Origin: Acidimicrobiia bacterium
Lineage (GTDB): Bacteria > Actinomycetota > Acidimicrobiia > IMCC26256 > JAENVU01
Direction: 5' to 3'
DNA: 38,303 nt
Assembly: GCA_025361725.1 (NCBI GenBank)
Contig: JANYJV010000064.1
Location: forward strand, 1-38,303
The translations under genes were made by a program, and so were the position numbers. This document shows positions 32,278 to 38,303 of this stretch, one piece after another (within the stretch, counting starts at the first letter, position 1; every line of letters begins with the position of its first letter). Under the pieces are notes generated by a model that saw only the letters and a list, made by a program, of their open reading frames with translations, made no database searches and had not been told where the DNA came from.

Positions 32278-33477
32278 TCAGAGCCAGCCCGAGGCCGGCA
32301 TCGCATCCTCGGACTCGAGGCGTTGCGCGCCGCGTAAGGCTCGGAGGCGGAACCGCAGCAGCGAGGGTGACATGAGCGTCGTCGCCAGCACGACCAGAAG
32401 CAGCGCGGCATAGAGGTCGCCGCCGAGCACACCGTTGCTCAATCCGATCGTAGCGAAGATCAGACCGACCTCACCGCGCGGGATCATCCCGATCCCGACG
32501 AGGAGCTTGTCGCCGGGCGCAGAGAGCACCGCAGCCGCCGACAACAACTTGCCGACAACGGCAACGACGAAGAGGGCGCCGGCGACACCGAGCACCGTCG
32601 GATCGACGAACCGGTCGACCTGGGCGGCGATTCCGATCTGGAGGAAGAACACCGGGACGAACAAGTGGCCGACGGGTGTCAGTTCACGCGCGATTCGCTC
32701 GCGCGACTCCGTGCGGGACAGAGCCAGGCCGGCGACGAACGCCCCCACAATCGGCGCGAGCTTCGCGGTGTCCGCCAGTTCGGCGAATGCCAACGCGAAC
32801 GCGAGCGCCAACGCCACCAGCGTTCCCGCCGCGCGTGAGTACCGCTGAATGATGCGGAACAACCACACCCCGAGCCGGCCGCCCAACACGGTGGTCACAA
32901 CGAGGAATCCCACGGCCAGCAGCACCGTGGACAAGACCGTGCCCACGGACACCGATCCGTCGCCGACCACCCGAACCACGATGGTCAGGAGCACGAGCCC
33001 GAGCACATCGTCCGCGACCGCCGCGCCGAGGACTGTGCGCGCTTCGACGGTGGCGAGCGCACCGAGATCGCTGAACACGCGCGCGGTGATCCCGACGCTC
33101 GTCGCCGACAGCGCGGCACCGAGGAACAACGACGTGTTCGAGTCGTAGCCGAGCGCAAGTCCGGCCGCATACCCACCGGCCAACGGGAGAACGACGCCGA
33201 GAACCGCGACCGAGACCGAGGCGCGTCCCACCGCCGCCAGATCCTTGATGTCCATCTCCATGCCGACCTGGAGCAACAGCAGGATCACGCCGAGCTCGGC
33301 CAGCACGTCGAGCGCGCTCGAGGCTCCGACCAGCCCCAGGAGGGACGGACCGATCAAGACCCCGGCGATGATCTCGCCGACGACGGCCGGAATCTTGATG
33401 CGCTCGGCGATCTCCGCCGCGAGCTTGGCCGCAATCAGGATGATCAGGACGTCGCGGAGGACCTCAGTGGCGCTCAC
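32278..33477 (-). CDS. CPA2-family cation/proton antiporter
   Basis: A 399-aa membrane protein with about 12-13 hydrophobic segments, of the monovalent cation:proton antiporter-2 family (KefB/NapA type), exchanging Na+ or K+ for protons. [20 protein letters not shown] and [16 protein letters not shown] are family hallmarks. The ion-binding pair is DD at 156-157 in [11 protein letters not shown], the electrogenic NapA-like form. [19 protein letters not shown] near the end is the conserved lysine/arginine-bearing helix equivalent. KefC-type TrkA-N domains are absent, so nucleotide control must come from elsewhere. It overlaps the wHTH gene stop as ATGA and is followed at 12 bp by the ACT-domain gene. 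Confidence 0.92.
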   Translation of the reverse strand: MSATEVLRDVLIILIAAKLAAEIAERIKIPAVVGEIIAGVLIGPSLLGLVGASSALDVLAELGVILLLLQVGMEMDIKDLAAVGRASVSVAVLGVVLPLAGGYAAGLALGYDSNTSLFLGAALSATSVGITARVFSDLGALATVEARTVLGAAVADDVLGLVLLTIVVRVVGDGSVSVGTVLSTVLLAVGFLVVTTVLGGRLGVWLFRIIQRYSRAAGTLVALALAFALAFAELADTAKLAPIVGAFVAGLALSRTESRERIARELTPVGHLFVPVFFLQIGIAAQVDRFVDPTVLGVAGALFVVAVVGKLLSAAAVLSAPGDKLLVGIGMIPRGEVGLIFATIGLSNGVLGGDLYAALLLVVLATTLMSPSLLRFRLRALRGAQRLESEDAMPASGWL

Positions 33478-33962
33478 CGCGCCGGATCGACCGCTTGCAG
33501 GAGATACCCGCGTGATCGAACCGTTCGCACCTCCAACGCCAGCGCGGCGATGCGGCGTCGGAGACGGACCATGTGCACATCGAGCGCGTTCCGCGAAGGA
33601 AGTCCCTCCGGCCAGGCGCGCCGTCGAAGGGTGTCCCGGCCGGCCACTGCGCCGAACCGCTCGATCAGCGGACCGGCCAACGACTGTTCAACCGGCGAGA
33701 GTGACACCCATGCGCCGCGGAACCAGAGCAGCCCGTCGTCGTCAAGCACCGGGCGTTCGGCCCCGGATCGGGTGACCAAGGTGGCGAGCCGGGCCCGCAC
33801 GTCCTGGTCATCTGCCGGTAGCCGGATCCAATCCTCGAGCGGATCACGACAATCGGGCGGAGGCTCACCCGGTTCGACGAGAAGGAGCCGCGGTCGGGCC
33901 CCCATTTCGAGCTGGGTGCGGCGAGGCGACTCCTCCGGCCAACGGAGTAGGACGACATCCAT
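33474..33962 (-). CDS. Winged-helix (OmpR-type) transcription regulator
   Basis: A 162-aa protein with a C-terminal OmpR/PhoB-type winged helix: [20 protein letters not shown], then [28 protein letters not shown] as recognition helix region and [11 protein letters not shown] as the wing. The first 70 residues ([20 protein letters not shown], then [13 protein letters not shown]) look like a reduced receiver domain without a clear phosphorylatable aspartate. ATG 33962 is favoured over upstream starts by TACCGT 6 nt before it. It is divergent from leuCD and first in the operon with the antiporter and ACT protein. It probably regulates one or both of these units. Confidence 0.82.
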   Translation of the reverse strand: MDVVLLRWPEESPRRTQLEMGARPRLLLVEPGEPPPDCRDPLEDWIRLPADDQDVRARLATLVTRSGAERPVLDDDGLLWFRGAWVSLSPVEQSLAGPLIERFGAVAGRDTLRRRAWPEGLPSRNALDVHMVRLRRRIAALALEVRTVRSRGYLLQAVDPAR

Positions 33963-33968
33963 GGCCGC

Positions 33969-33974
33969 ACGGTA
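33969..33974 (-). promoter_or_regulatory. -10 box of the regulator-antiporter-ACT operon
   Basis: TACCGT on the minus strand is 6 nt before ATG 33962, the same sequence and spacing as the GNAT promoter at 4400-4405, again pointing to a leaderless mRNA. Confidence 0.45.
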
Positions 33975-34131
33975 CGGACACTGGGTGACGAGCATGTTTC
34001 GGGGGTGTGAAGGGTCTCGGTCCCATCGCGATCGGGACGCTCGCCCAGTCGCGGCGTTTTCGAGGGGGTCCGTCCGGTACGCGACATCTAGGATCGCCGC
34101 CCCCGAACGCATCCGAGGAGTAACCGCGGGC

Positions 34132-35547
34132 ATGGGCCAGACGCTGAGCGAAAAGGTATGGGAACGGCATGTCGTGCGGCGCGCGGCCGGCGAACCGGAC
34201 CTGCTCTACATCGACCTCCATCTCATCCACGAGGTCACCTCACCCCAGGCCTTCGACGGGCTGCGGATTGCGGGTCGGGCGGTCCGGCGACCGGAACTCA
34301 CCGTAGCCACCATGGACCACAACGTGCCCACGGCCGGCCTCGAACTCGGCATTACCGACCCGATCTCGCGCAAGCAGATCGAGGTCCTCGACGCCAACTG
34401 CAAAGAGTTCGGTATCCAGCTCTACGGGATGGGTGATCCGGGTCAAGGGATTGTCCACATCATCGGCCCCGAGCAGGGGCTCACCCAGCCCGGGATGACC
34501 ATCGTCTGCGGTGACAGTCACACCTCGACCCACGGCGCGTTCGGTGCGCTGGCGTTCGGGATCGGGACGAGCGAGGTCGAACACGTCTTGGCCACCCAGA
34601 CCCTGACCCAGACCAAACCAGGCACGATGGCGATCACCGTCGAGGGTGACCTCCCGGCCGGCGTCACGGCCAAGGACCTCGTGCTCGCGATCATCGAACG
34701 CATCGGGACCGGCGGCGGCATCGGCTCCGTCATCGAGTACCGAGGCGCAGCGATCCGAGCACTCTCCATGGAGGGCCGCATGACGGTCTGCAACATGTCG
34801 ATCGAGGCGGGCGCGCGCGCCGGGATGATCGCACCGGACGAGACCACCTTCGAGTACCTGAAGGGCCGCCGGTACGCGCCGACGGGTGCCGAGTGGGACG
34901 CGGCGGTGGAGGACTGGCGTTCCCTCGTCACCGACGACGACGCCACCTTCGATCAGGAAGTGATCATCGACGCCACCACCCTGGCCCCGTACGTCACGTG
35001 GGGAACCAACCCGGCCCAGAGTGTGACCATTGACGACGTCGTTCCCGATCCGGCGAACTTCGAGGCCGCGAGCGATCGCGAGTCGGCGACCCGAGCGTTG
35101 CAATACATGGGACTGAAGGCCGGGACGCCGATGCGAGAGGTTGCGGTGGACACGGTGTTCATCGGTTCCTGCACGAACGCACGCATCGAGGACTTGCGCG
35201 CCGCGGCGGCGGTGGCGAAGGGCCGAACGGTTCAGTTCGGTGTGCGCACACTCGTGGTGCCCGGTTCGTTCGCGGTCAAGGCGCAGGCGATCGAAGAGGG
35301 GCTCGACACGATTTTCACCGACGCCGGATTCGACTGGCGAGAACCGGGGTGCTCCATGTGTCTCGCCATGAACCCGGACAAGTTGGCCGCGGGCGAACGG
35401 TGCGCGAGTACCAGCAACCGAAACTTCGAAGGCCGCCAGGGTCAGGGCGGGCGGACCCATCTGGTCTCGCCCGAGGTTGCTGCCGCGACTGCGATCGCCG
35501 GTCACTTCGCGACACCGGCCGACCTGCTCGAGAGTCAGGACGCCTGA
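34132..35547 (+). CDS. leuC: 3-Isopropylmalate dehydratase large subunit
   Basis: A 471-aa aconitase-type subunit that with LeuD isomerises 2- to 3-isopropylmalate, and (R)-citramalate to 3-methylmalate in the citramalate route. The 4Fe-4S ligands are C347 (IGSCTNAR), C407 and C410 ([12 protein letters not shown]), the same numbers as in E. coli LeuC. The start [17 protein letters not shown] and the [28 protein letters not shown] segments are typical. The frame is open some 190 codons upstream, antisense to the regulator gene, so ATG 34132 with GAGGAG upstream is used. A TAGGAT -10 lies at 34089-34094. It overlaps leuD by one base (TGATG). Confidence 0.96.
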   Translation: MGQTLSEKVWERHVVRRAAGEPDLLYIDLHLIHEVTSPQAFDGLRIAGRAVRRPELTVATMDHNVPTAGLELGITDPISRKQIEVLDANCKEFGIQLYGMGDPGQGIVHIIGPEQGLTQPGMTIVCGDSHTSTHGAFGALAFGIGTSEVEHVLATQTLTQTKPGTMAITVEGDLPAGVTAKDLVLAIIERIGTGGGIGSVIEYRGAAIRALSMEGRMTVCNMSIEAGARAGMIAPDETTFEYLKGRRYAPTGAEWDAAVEDWRSLVTDDDATFDQEVIIDATTLAPYVTWGTNPAQSVTIDDVVPDPANFEAASDRESATRALQYMGLKAGTPMREVAVDTVFIGSCTNARIEDLRAAAAVAKGRTVQFGVRTLVVPGSFAVKAQAIEEGLDTIFTDAGFDWREPGCSMCLAMNPDKLAAGERCASTSNRNFEGRQGQGGRTHLVSPEVAAATAIAGHFATPADLLESQDA

Positions 35548-36140
35548 TGCGTGCCGTACGCGAAATCGTCGCCCGCGGAGTCCCGTTGGATCGCTCCGAC
35601 GTCGACACGGACCAGATCATCCCGTCGGAATGGTTGAAGCGCGTGGAGCGGACCGGCTTCGGTGCCGGGCTGTTCTCGGAGTGGCGCGAACGATCGGACT
35701 TCGTCCTGAACCAGAACCGGTACGCCGACGCGCATGTCCTCGTCGCCGGTCCGAACTTCGGGACCGGTTCGTCGCGCGAGCACGCGGTGTGGGCGCTCCA
35801 GGACTATGGCTTCGAAGCTGTCATCTCGTCACGCTTCGCTGACATCTTTCGGAACAACGCCCTGAAGGGCGGCCTCGTGCCGGTGACGTTGCCGGAACCG
35901 ATCGTGCGCACGATCATGGCGGCACTCGACGACGATCCCGCGATCGAGATCGTGATCGACGTCGTTGACCGCCGCGTCGCCGTTCCCGCGATCGCGTTGG
36001 ACGAGCCGTTCGTGCTCGACGACTACACCCAACACCGGTTGCTCGAAGGCCTCGACGACATCGGGATCACCGAGACCCACCGCGTCGACATCACGACCTT
36101 CGAGACGAAACGGCCCGAGTACTTGCCGTCGACCCGCTGA
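35547..36140 (+). CDS. leuD: 3-Isopropylmalate dehydratase small subunit
   Basis: A 197-aa swivel-domain partner of LeuC. VPLDRSDVDTDQIIPSEWLK, VAGPNFGTGSSREHAVWAL with the substrate-binding GSSREH and SSRFADIFRNNALKGGLVPV are all present. Size is normal. The ATG shares its A with the leuC stop (TGATG), indicating coupled translation. LeuC and LeuD form a transcript apart from leuB-ilvE-cimA. Confidence 0.96.
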   Translation: MRAVREIVARGVPLDRSDVDTDQIIPSEWLKRVERTGFGAGLFSEWRERSDFVLNQNRYADAHVLVAGPNFGTGSSREHAVWALQDYGFEAVISSRFADIFRNNALKGGLVPVTLPEPIVRTIMAALDDDPAIEIVIDVVDRRVAVPAIALDEPFVLDDYTQHRLLEGLDDIGITETHRVDITTFETKRPEYLPSTR

Positions 36141-36150
36141 AACTTTTCGA

Positions 36151-36196
36151 GGGCGAGCGGATACGTGTCTTGCGCTCACCGGGTTTCCGCTCGCCC
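36151..36196 (+). terminator. Hairpin after leuCD
   Basis: GGGCGAGCGG (36151-36160) and CCGCTCGCCC (36187-36196) make a 10-bp stem around a 26-nt loop, 11 bases after the leuD stop. Confidence 0.5.
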
Positions 36197-36286
36197 GTGG
36201 CCCGAGCGGCCCGTGAACGAAATGAACATGAGCGGGAAGCCGGTTCGGTAGTTCGACGACGCTTTGATCTATTCGCGCGGGTCCTT

Positions 36287-36315
36287 GGCCGCGCCGATGT
36301 GACATCGGCGCGGCC
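36287..36315. terminator. Near-perfect palindrome between leuCD and small ORF
   Basis: GGCCGCGCCGATGT and ACATCGGCGCGGCC flank a single G: a 14-bp perfect inverted repeat ending 10 bp before the stop of the small minus-strand gene. It would fold as a very stable hairpin in either transcript. Confidence 0.65.
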
Positions 36316-36325
36316 CGGGTGAAAA

Positions 36326-36454
36326 TCAGGCGGGGATCTTCTCGACCATGCGCTCGTGGTAGATCGCTTCGTCGACGGCAACGCCGAGTTCGACGGCGAG
36401 TTCGCGAGTCTGGGCCCGGTCGAACAAGTACGTGAGAAAATCGTTGGTGTCCAT
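36326..36454 (-). CDS. Small protein, 42 aa, unknown
   Basis: A short gene reading MDTNDFLTYLFDRAQTRELA at its start and ending MVEKIPA. It is acidic and mostly helical, with no signal or membrane segment. The start is well set: GGGAGG lies 7 nt before ATG 36454, and a strong hairpin follows the stop, so it looks like an independent transcript. An in-frame ATG at 36469 lies before the ribosome site. I do not recognise the family, and no neighbour on the same strand suggests a function. Alternatives are a chance ORF or a small regulatory RNA, but the site and terminator favour a real gene. Confidence 0.6.
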   Translation of the reverse strand: MDTNDFLTYLFDRAQTRELAVELGVAVDEAIYHERMVEKIPA

Positions 36455-36660
36455 GTGTTTGCCTCCCATTGTGTGAATACCCAAGGGAGGTATCGGTCGG
36501 GCCGGCCCGAAACCTTGAATCGAATTTGTCAGAACCGCGCTTCGCACCTCGAGTTTGTCGGCCCTCGGACCTCGAGCGTTTGTCGCCTCCGGCCGCTCTG
36601 AGCGGCCCAGGACGCCAAACGCTCGGGGTGTTGGGGGCGCCGTGCGAGACTGGCGCGGTG
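36455..36660. other. Divergent intergenic region with short repeats
   Basis: This 206-bp region separates the 42-aa gene and the sunset-domain gene. TTTGTC recurs at 36525, 36554 and 36579, each after a TCGA-containing segment; two copies share ACCTCGAG just before them. A GGCCGCT/AGCGGCC hairpin lies at 36591-36607. These may be operators; no -10 is certain. Confidence 0.4.
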
Positions 36661-37059
36661 ATGAGGATCGTGCGACGAGGCGCGCTCGCCGGAGCAGTTG
36701 CCGGCGTCGGCTTCGCAATCTGGAAGTACCTTGCGGCGCGGACACCGGACACTGCAGGTGTCCGGTACGAAGCGCAGCCGTTCCCTATGCCGCCCCGACC
36801 GGTCCCACCCCCGTCTGCTTCCGCAGCGGCCGGCGCCCCTGCACCGGCGCACGCGCCGGACCTCGTCGATGAGCTGAAGCCGTGGGTTCCACCCGATGAA
36901 GACGGGAACTGTCCGATCTCGCATCCGATCAAGGGCAAGCGCAGCTCGGGGATCTATCACCAGCCCGGAAGTTTCGCGTACGACCGGACCCACGCCGACC
37001 GTTGCTACGTGAACACCGCTGCGGCCGAGAACGACACTCTGCGCGCAGCCAAACGCTGA
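36661..37059 (+). CDS. Membrane-anchored sunset-domain protein
   Basis: A 132-aa protein with one N-terminal membrane helix (RRGALAGAVAGVGFAIWKYLAA), a proline/alanine-rich linker from about residue 40 to 65, and a C-terminal sunset domain. That domain is seen in NCPISHPIKGKRSSGIYHQP, SFAYDRTHADRCYVNTAAAE and the closing LRAAKR, with its two cysteines. The domain is common in actinobacterial envelope proteins and its function is not known. The start is ATG 36661; a GTG at 36658 is in frame just before it. The single anchor suggests the domain faces either the envelope or the cytosol; orientation is not determined. Confidence 0.85.
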   Translation: MRIVRRGALAGAVAGVGFAIWKYLAARTPDTAGVRYEAQPFPMPPRPVPPPSASAAAGAPAPAHAPDLVDELKPWVPPDEDGNCPISHPIKGKRSSGIYHQPGSFAYDRTHADRCYVNTAAAENDTLRAAKR

Positions 37060-37145
37060 CCGCGACAGTCCTTCCCAACGCCACTTCCCTGCCGTACCCT
37101 GCCGCGTTCTGCGACCAATCTGGTCGACTGACCGGAGGTACGCCA

Positions 37146-37523
37146 ATGCTTCAAGACTTCAAGAAATTCATCATGAAGGGCAACCTCGTCACACTTGCCG
37201 TTGCCTTCATCATCGGCGTCGAGTTCAGCAGGGTCGTCGGCGCGTTCACCAACGGCATCGTGATGCGCATCGTCGGCGCGATCGCCGGAAAGCCGAGCTT
37301 CGATGATCTCACGCTGAAGATCGGCAAAGGCGTGATCCTCTACGGCACGTTCCTCACTGCGCTCGTCAACTTTGTCATCGTCGCATTTGTGCTGTTCCTG
37401 ATCATCAAGGCGTACGACAAAATGCAAGCTGCCATGGGCGTGAAAGAAGCCGAGGAAGGCCCGAACGAGGCCGACCTCCTCGCCGAGATCCGTGACTTGT
37501 TGAAGGCGCAACGTTCGGCCTGA
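37146..37523 (+). CDS. mscL: Large-conductance mechanosensitive channel
   Basis: A 125-aa channel subunit that opens under membrane tension to release solutes in osmotic downshock. The N-terminal amphipathic helix is LQDFKKFIMKGNLVTLAVAF with the following TM1 (IIGVEFSRVVGAFTNGIVM). TM2 is ALVNFVIVAFVLFLIIKAYD, and a charged C-terminal helix ends the protein (EADLLAEIRDLLKAQ). GGAGGT at 37135-37140 gives a good ribosome site for ATG 37146. It is convergent with serA, with only 21 bp between the stops. Confidence 0.95.
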   Translation: MLQDFKKFIMKGNLVTLAVAFIIGVEFSRVVGAFTNGIVMRIVGAIAGKPSFDDLTLKIGKGVILYGTFLTALVNFVIVAFVLFLIIKAYDKMQAAMGVKEAEEGPNEADLLAEIRDLLKAQRSA

Positions 37524-37544
37524 CCCAAGCGGAAAACCCCGAGC

Positions 37545-38303
37545 TCAGCCGAGTTCGATGGCGCGGGCCTCGGTGATGCCGTCCTGACCTCGGAGAACCT
37601 CGAGCACGTCGGTCGTGACCGGCGTGGTGGTCGAGAGCGCCATCAGTGCGGCCTGGCCGGAGTTGGTGCGGCCGACCACCATGTCGTCGATGTTGATCTT
37701 GGCATCGCCGAGGATCATGCCGACCTTGCCGATGATGCCCGGGACGTCGGAGTTGCGCACCACGAGCATGTGTGCCGACGGCGGGACGTCGATCACGTGG
37801 TCATCGATGCCGACGATGCGCAATGAACCCTGCGTGCCGTACAACGTGCCGGCGACATGGGTGGAGCGCGATCCGAATGCGCCGCGCAGCTCCACCAAGT
37901 TCACGTAGTCGTGGGTGGCGGCCAGCTTCGACTCCTTGACCTCAAGCCCGTGCTCAGCCGCAATCGCCGGTGCATTCACGAAGCTGACCGGTTGGTCGAC
38001 CATCGGCTTGAGGACGCCCTTGAGCGCGGCCAGTGTGAGCACCTTGCAGTCGTAGTCCGCGATCTGGCCTTCGAAGGAGACTTCGAGCGTCTCCACCAGT
38101 CCGCCGGCCAAGCCGGTGAACAGCTGGCCGAGCCGTTCGACGAGGGGCAGGAACGGCGCCACCGTGGCGTTGGCTTCGCTGGCGGTGAGGTTGACCGCGA
38201 ACGGCACGAACTCGCCGGCCAAGCCGAGGACGACCATCTCGGCGATCGTCTGACCAGCCTTGTCCTGCGCTTCAACGGTCGACGCACCAAGGTGGGGCGT
38301 CAC
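37545..38303 (-). CDS. serA: D-3-phosphoglycerate dehydrogenase, 3' part
   Basis: The C-terminal 252 residues or so of a long-form PGDH, which makes 3-phosphohydroxypyruvate for serine synthesis. The visible part starts at VTPHLGASTVEAQDKAG with the catalytic histidine of the NAD domain. It continues through the intervening allosteric domain (FVPFAVNLTASEANATVAPF, LKPMVDQPVSFVNAPAIAAE) and closes with an ACT domain (VVRNSDVPGIIGKVGMILGD). The N-terminal 280 or so residues, including the Rossmann core, lie beyond the right edge. The long form with both extra domains is typical of actinobacteria and is serine-sensitive there. Confidence 0.95.
   Translation of the reverse strand: MTPHLGASTVEAQDKAGQTIAEMVVLGLAGEFVPFAVNLTASEANATVAPFLPLVERLGQLFTGLAGGLVETLEVSFEGQIADYDCKVLTLAALKGVLKPMVDQPVSFVNAPAIAAEHGLEVKESKLAATHDYVNLVELRGAFGSRSTHVAGTLYGTQGSLRIVGIDDHVIDVPPSAHMLVVRNSDVPGIIGKVGMILGDAKINIDDMVVGRTNSGQAALMALSTTTPVTTDVLEVLRGQDGITEARAIELG

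Overview
The window is high-GC DNA, dense with short-spaced genes, that reads as a chromosome segment of an actinobacterium. It is probably in or near the class Acidimicrobiia. The evidence is the LexA boxes of the GAAC-N4-GTTC type, the split ImuA'/ImuB/DnaE2 mutasome, the F420 gene fbiD, a sunset-domain protein, the GlnK-GlnD-Amt set and many TAnnnT -10 boxes 6-8 nt from start codons (a leaderless-transcription pattern). The class assignment is inference from gene content, not from a marker gene. No phage, IS element or CRISPR array was seen.

Layout. (1) 1-7480: an SOS mutagenesis module. dnaE2 (minus, cut by the left edge) and imuA'-imuB (minus) each have a perfect LexA box touching their -10. 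Between them sit four unrelated housekeeping or unknown genes (thioesterase, DUF3237, GNAT, MOSC). (2) 7538-11440: an Nfu-N-like protein, RNase HII, a small conserved protein, a GYD protein, a HAD protein with an altered catalytic motif, and a Tat-exported phosphoesterase. (3) 11561-15881: the nitrogen operon glnK-glnD-amt, the first two overlapping. (4) 16080-23016: a GH38 alpha-mannosidase; an unknown protein-gpsA-plsC operon for phospholipid precursors; and fbiD plus an LmbE-type deacetylase running divergently from it. (5) 23106-24418: a lysine-rich histone-H1-like protein, about 800 bp of CGCG-rich non-coding DNA with a helically phased GTTCAC array, and tRNA-Glu and tRNA-Gln. (6) 24512-30190: a tight leuB-ilvE-cimA-unknown-gltX run whose leader has a tiny ORF, a hairpin and an intrinsic terminator directly before leuB, a layout typical of an attenuator. 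(7) 30278-33974: greA, then an operon of winged-helix regulator, CPA2 cation/proton antiporter and a degenerate GlnD paralogue reduced to a dead HD region plus ACT domains. (8) 34132-38303: leuCD, a 42-aa small protein, a sunset-domain protein, mscL and the 3' part of serA.

How they fit together. CimA, LeuCD and LeuB can make 2-oxobutyrate from pyruvate by the citramalate route to isoleucine. LeuCDB also serve leucine, and IlvE performs the last transamination using glutamate. GlnK/GlnD/Amt handle ammonium and nitrogen status, and the GlnD-like ACT protein may be a second glutamine or amino-acid sensor, here tied to an ion antiporter. The two items most worth following up are the leader upstream of leuB and the regulator-antiporter-ACT operon. 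The phased repeat array beside the H1-like gene comes next.
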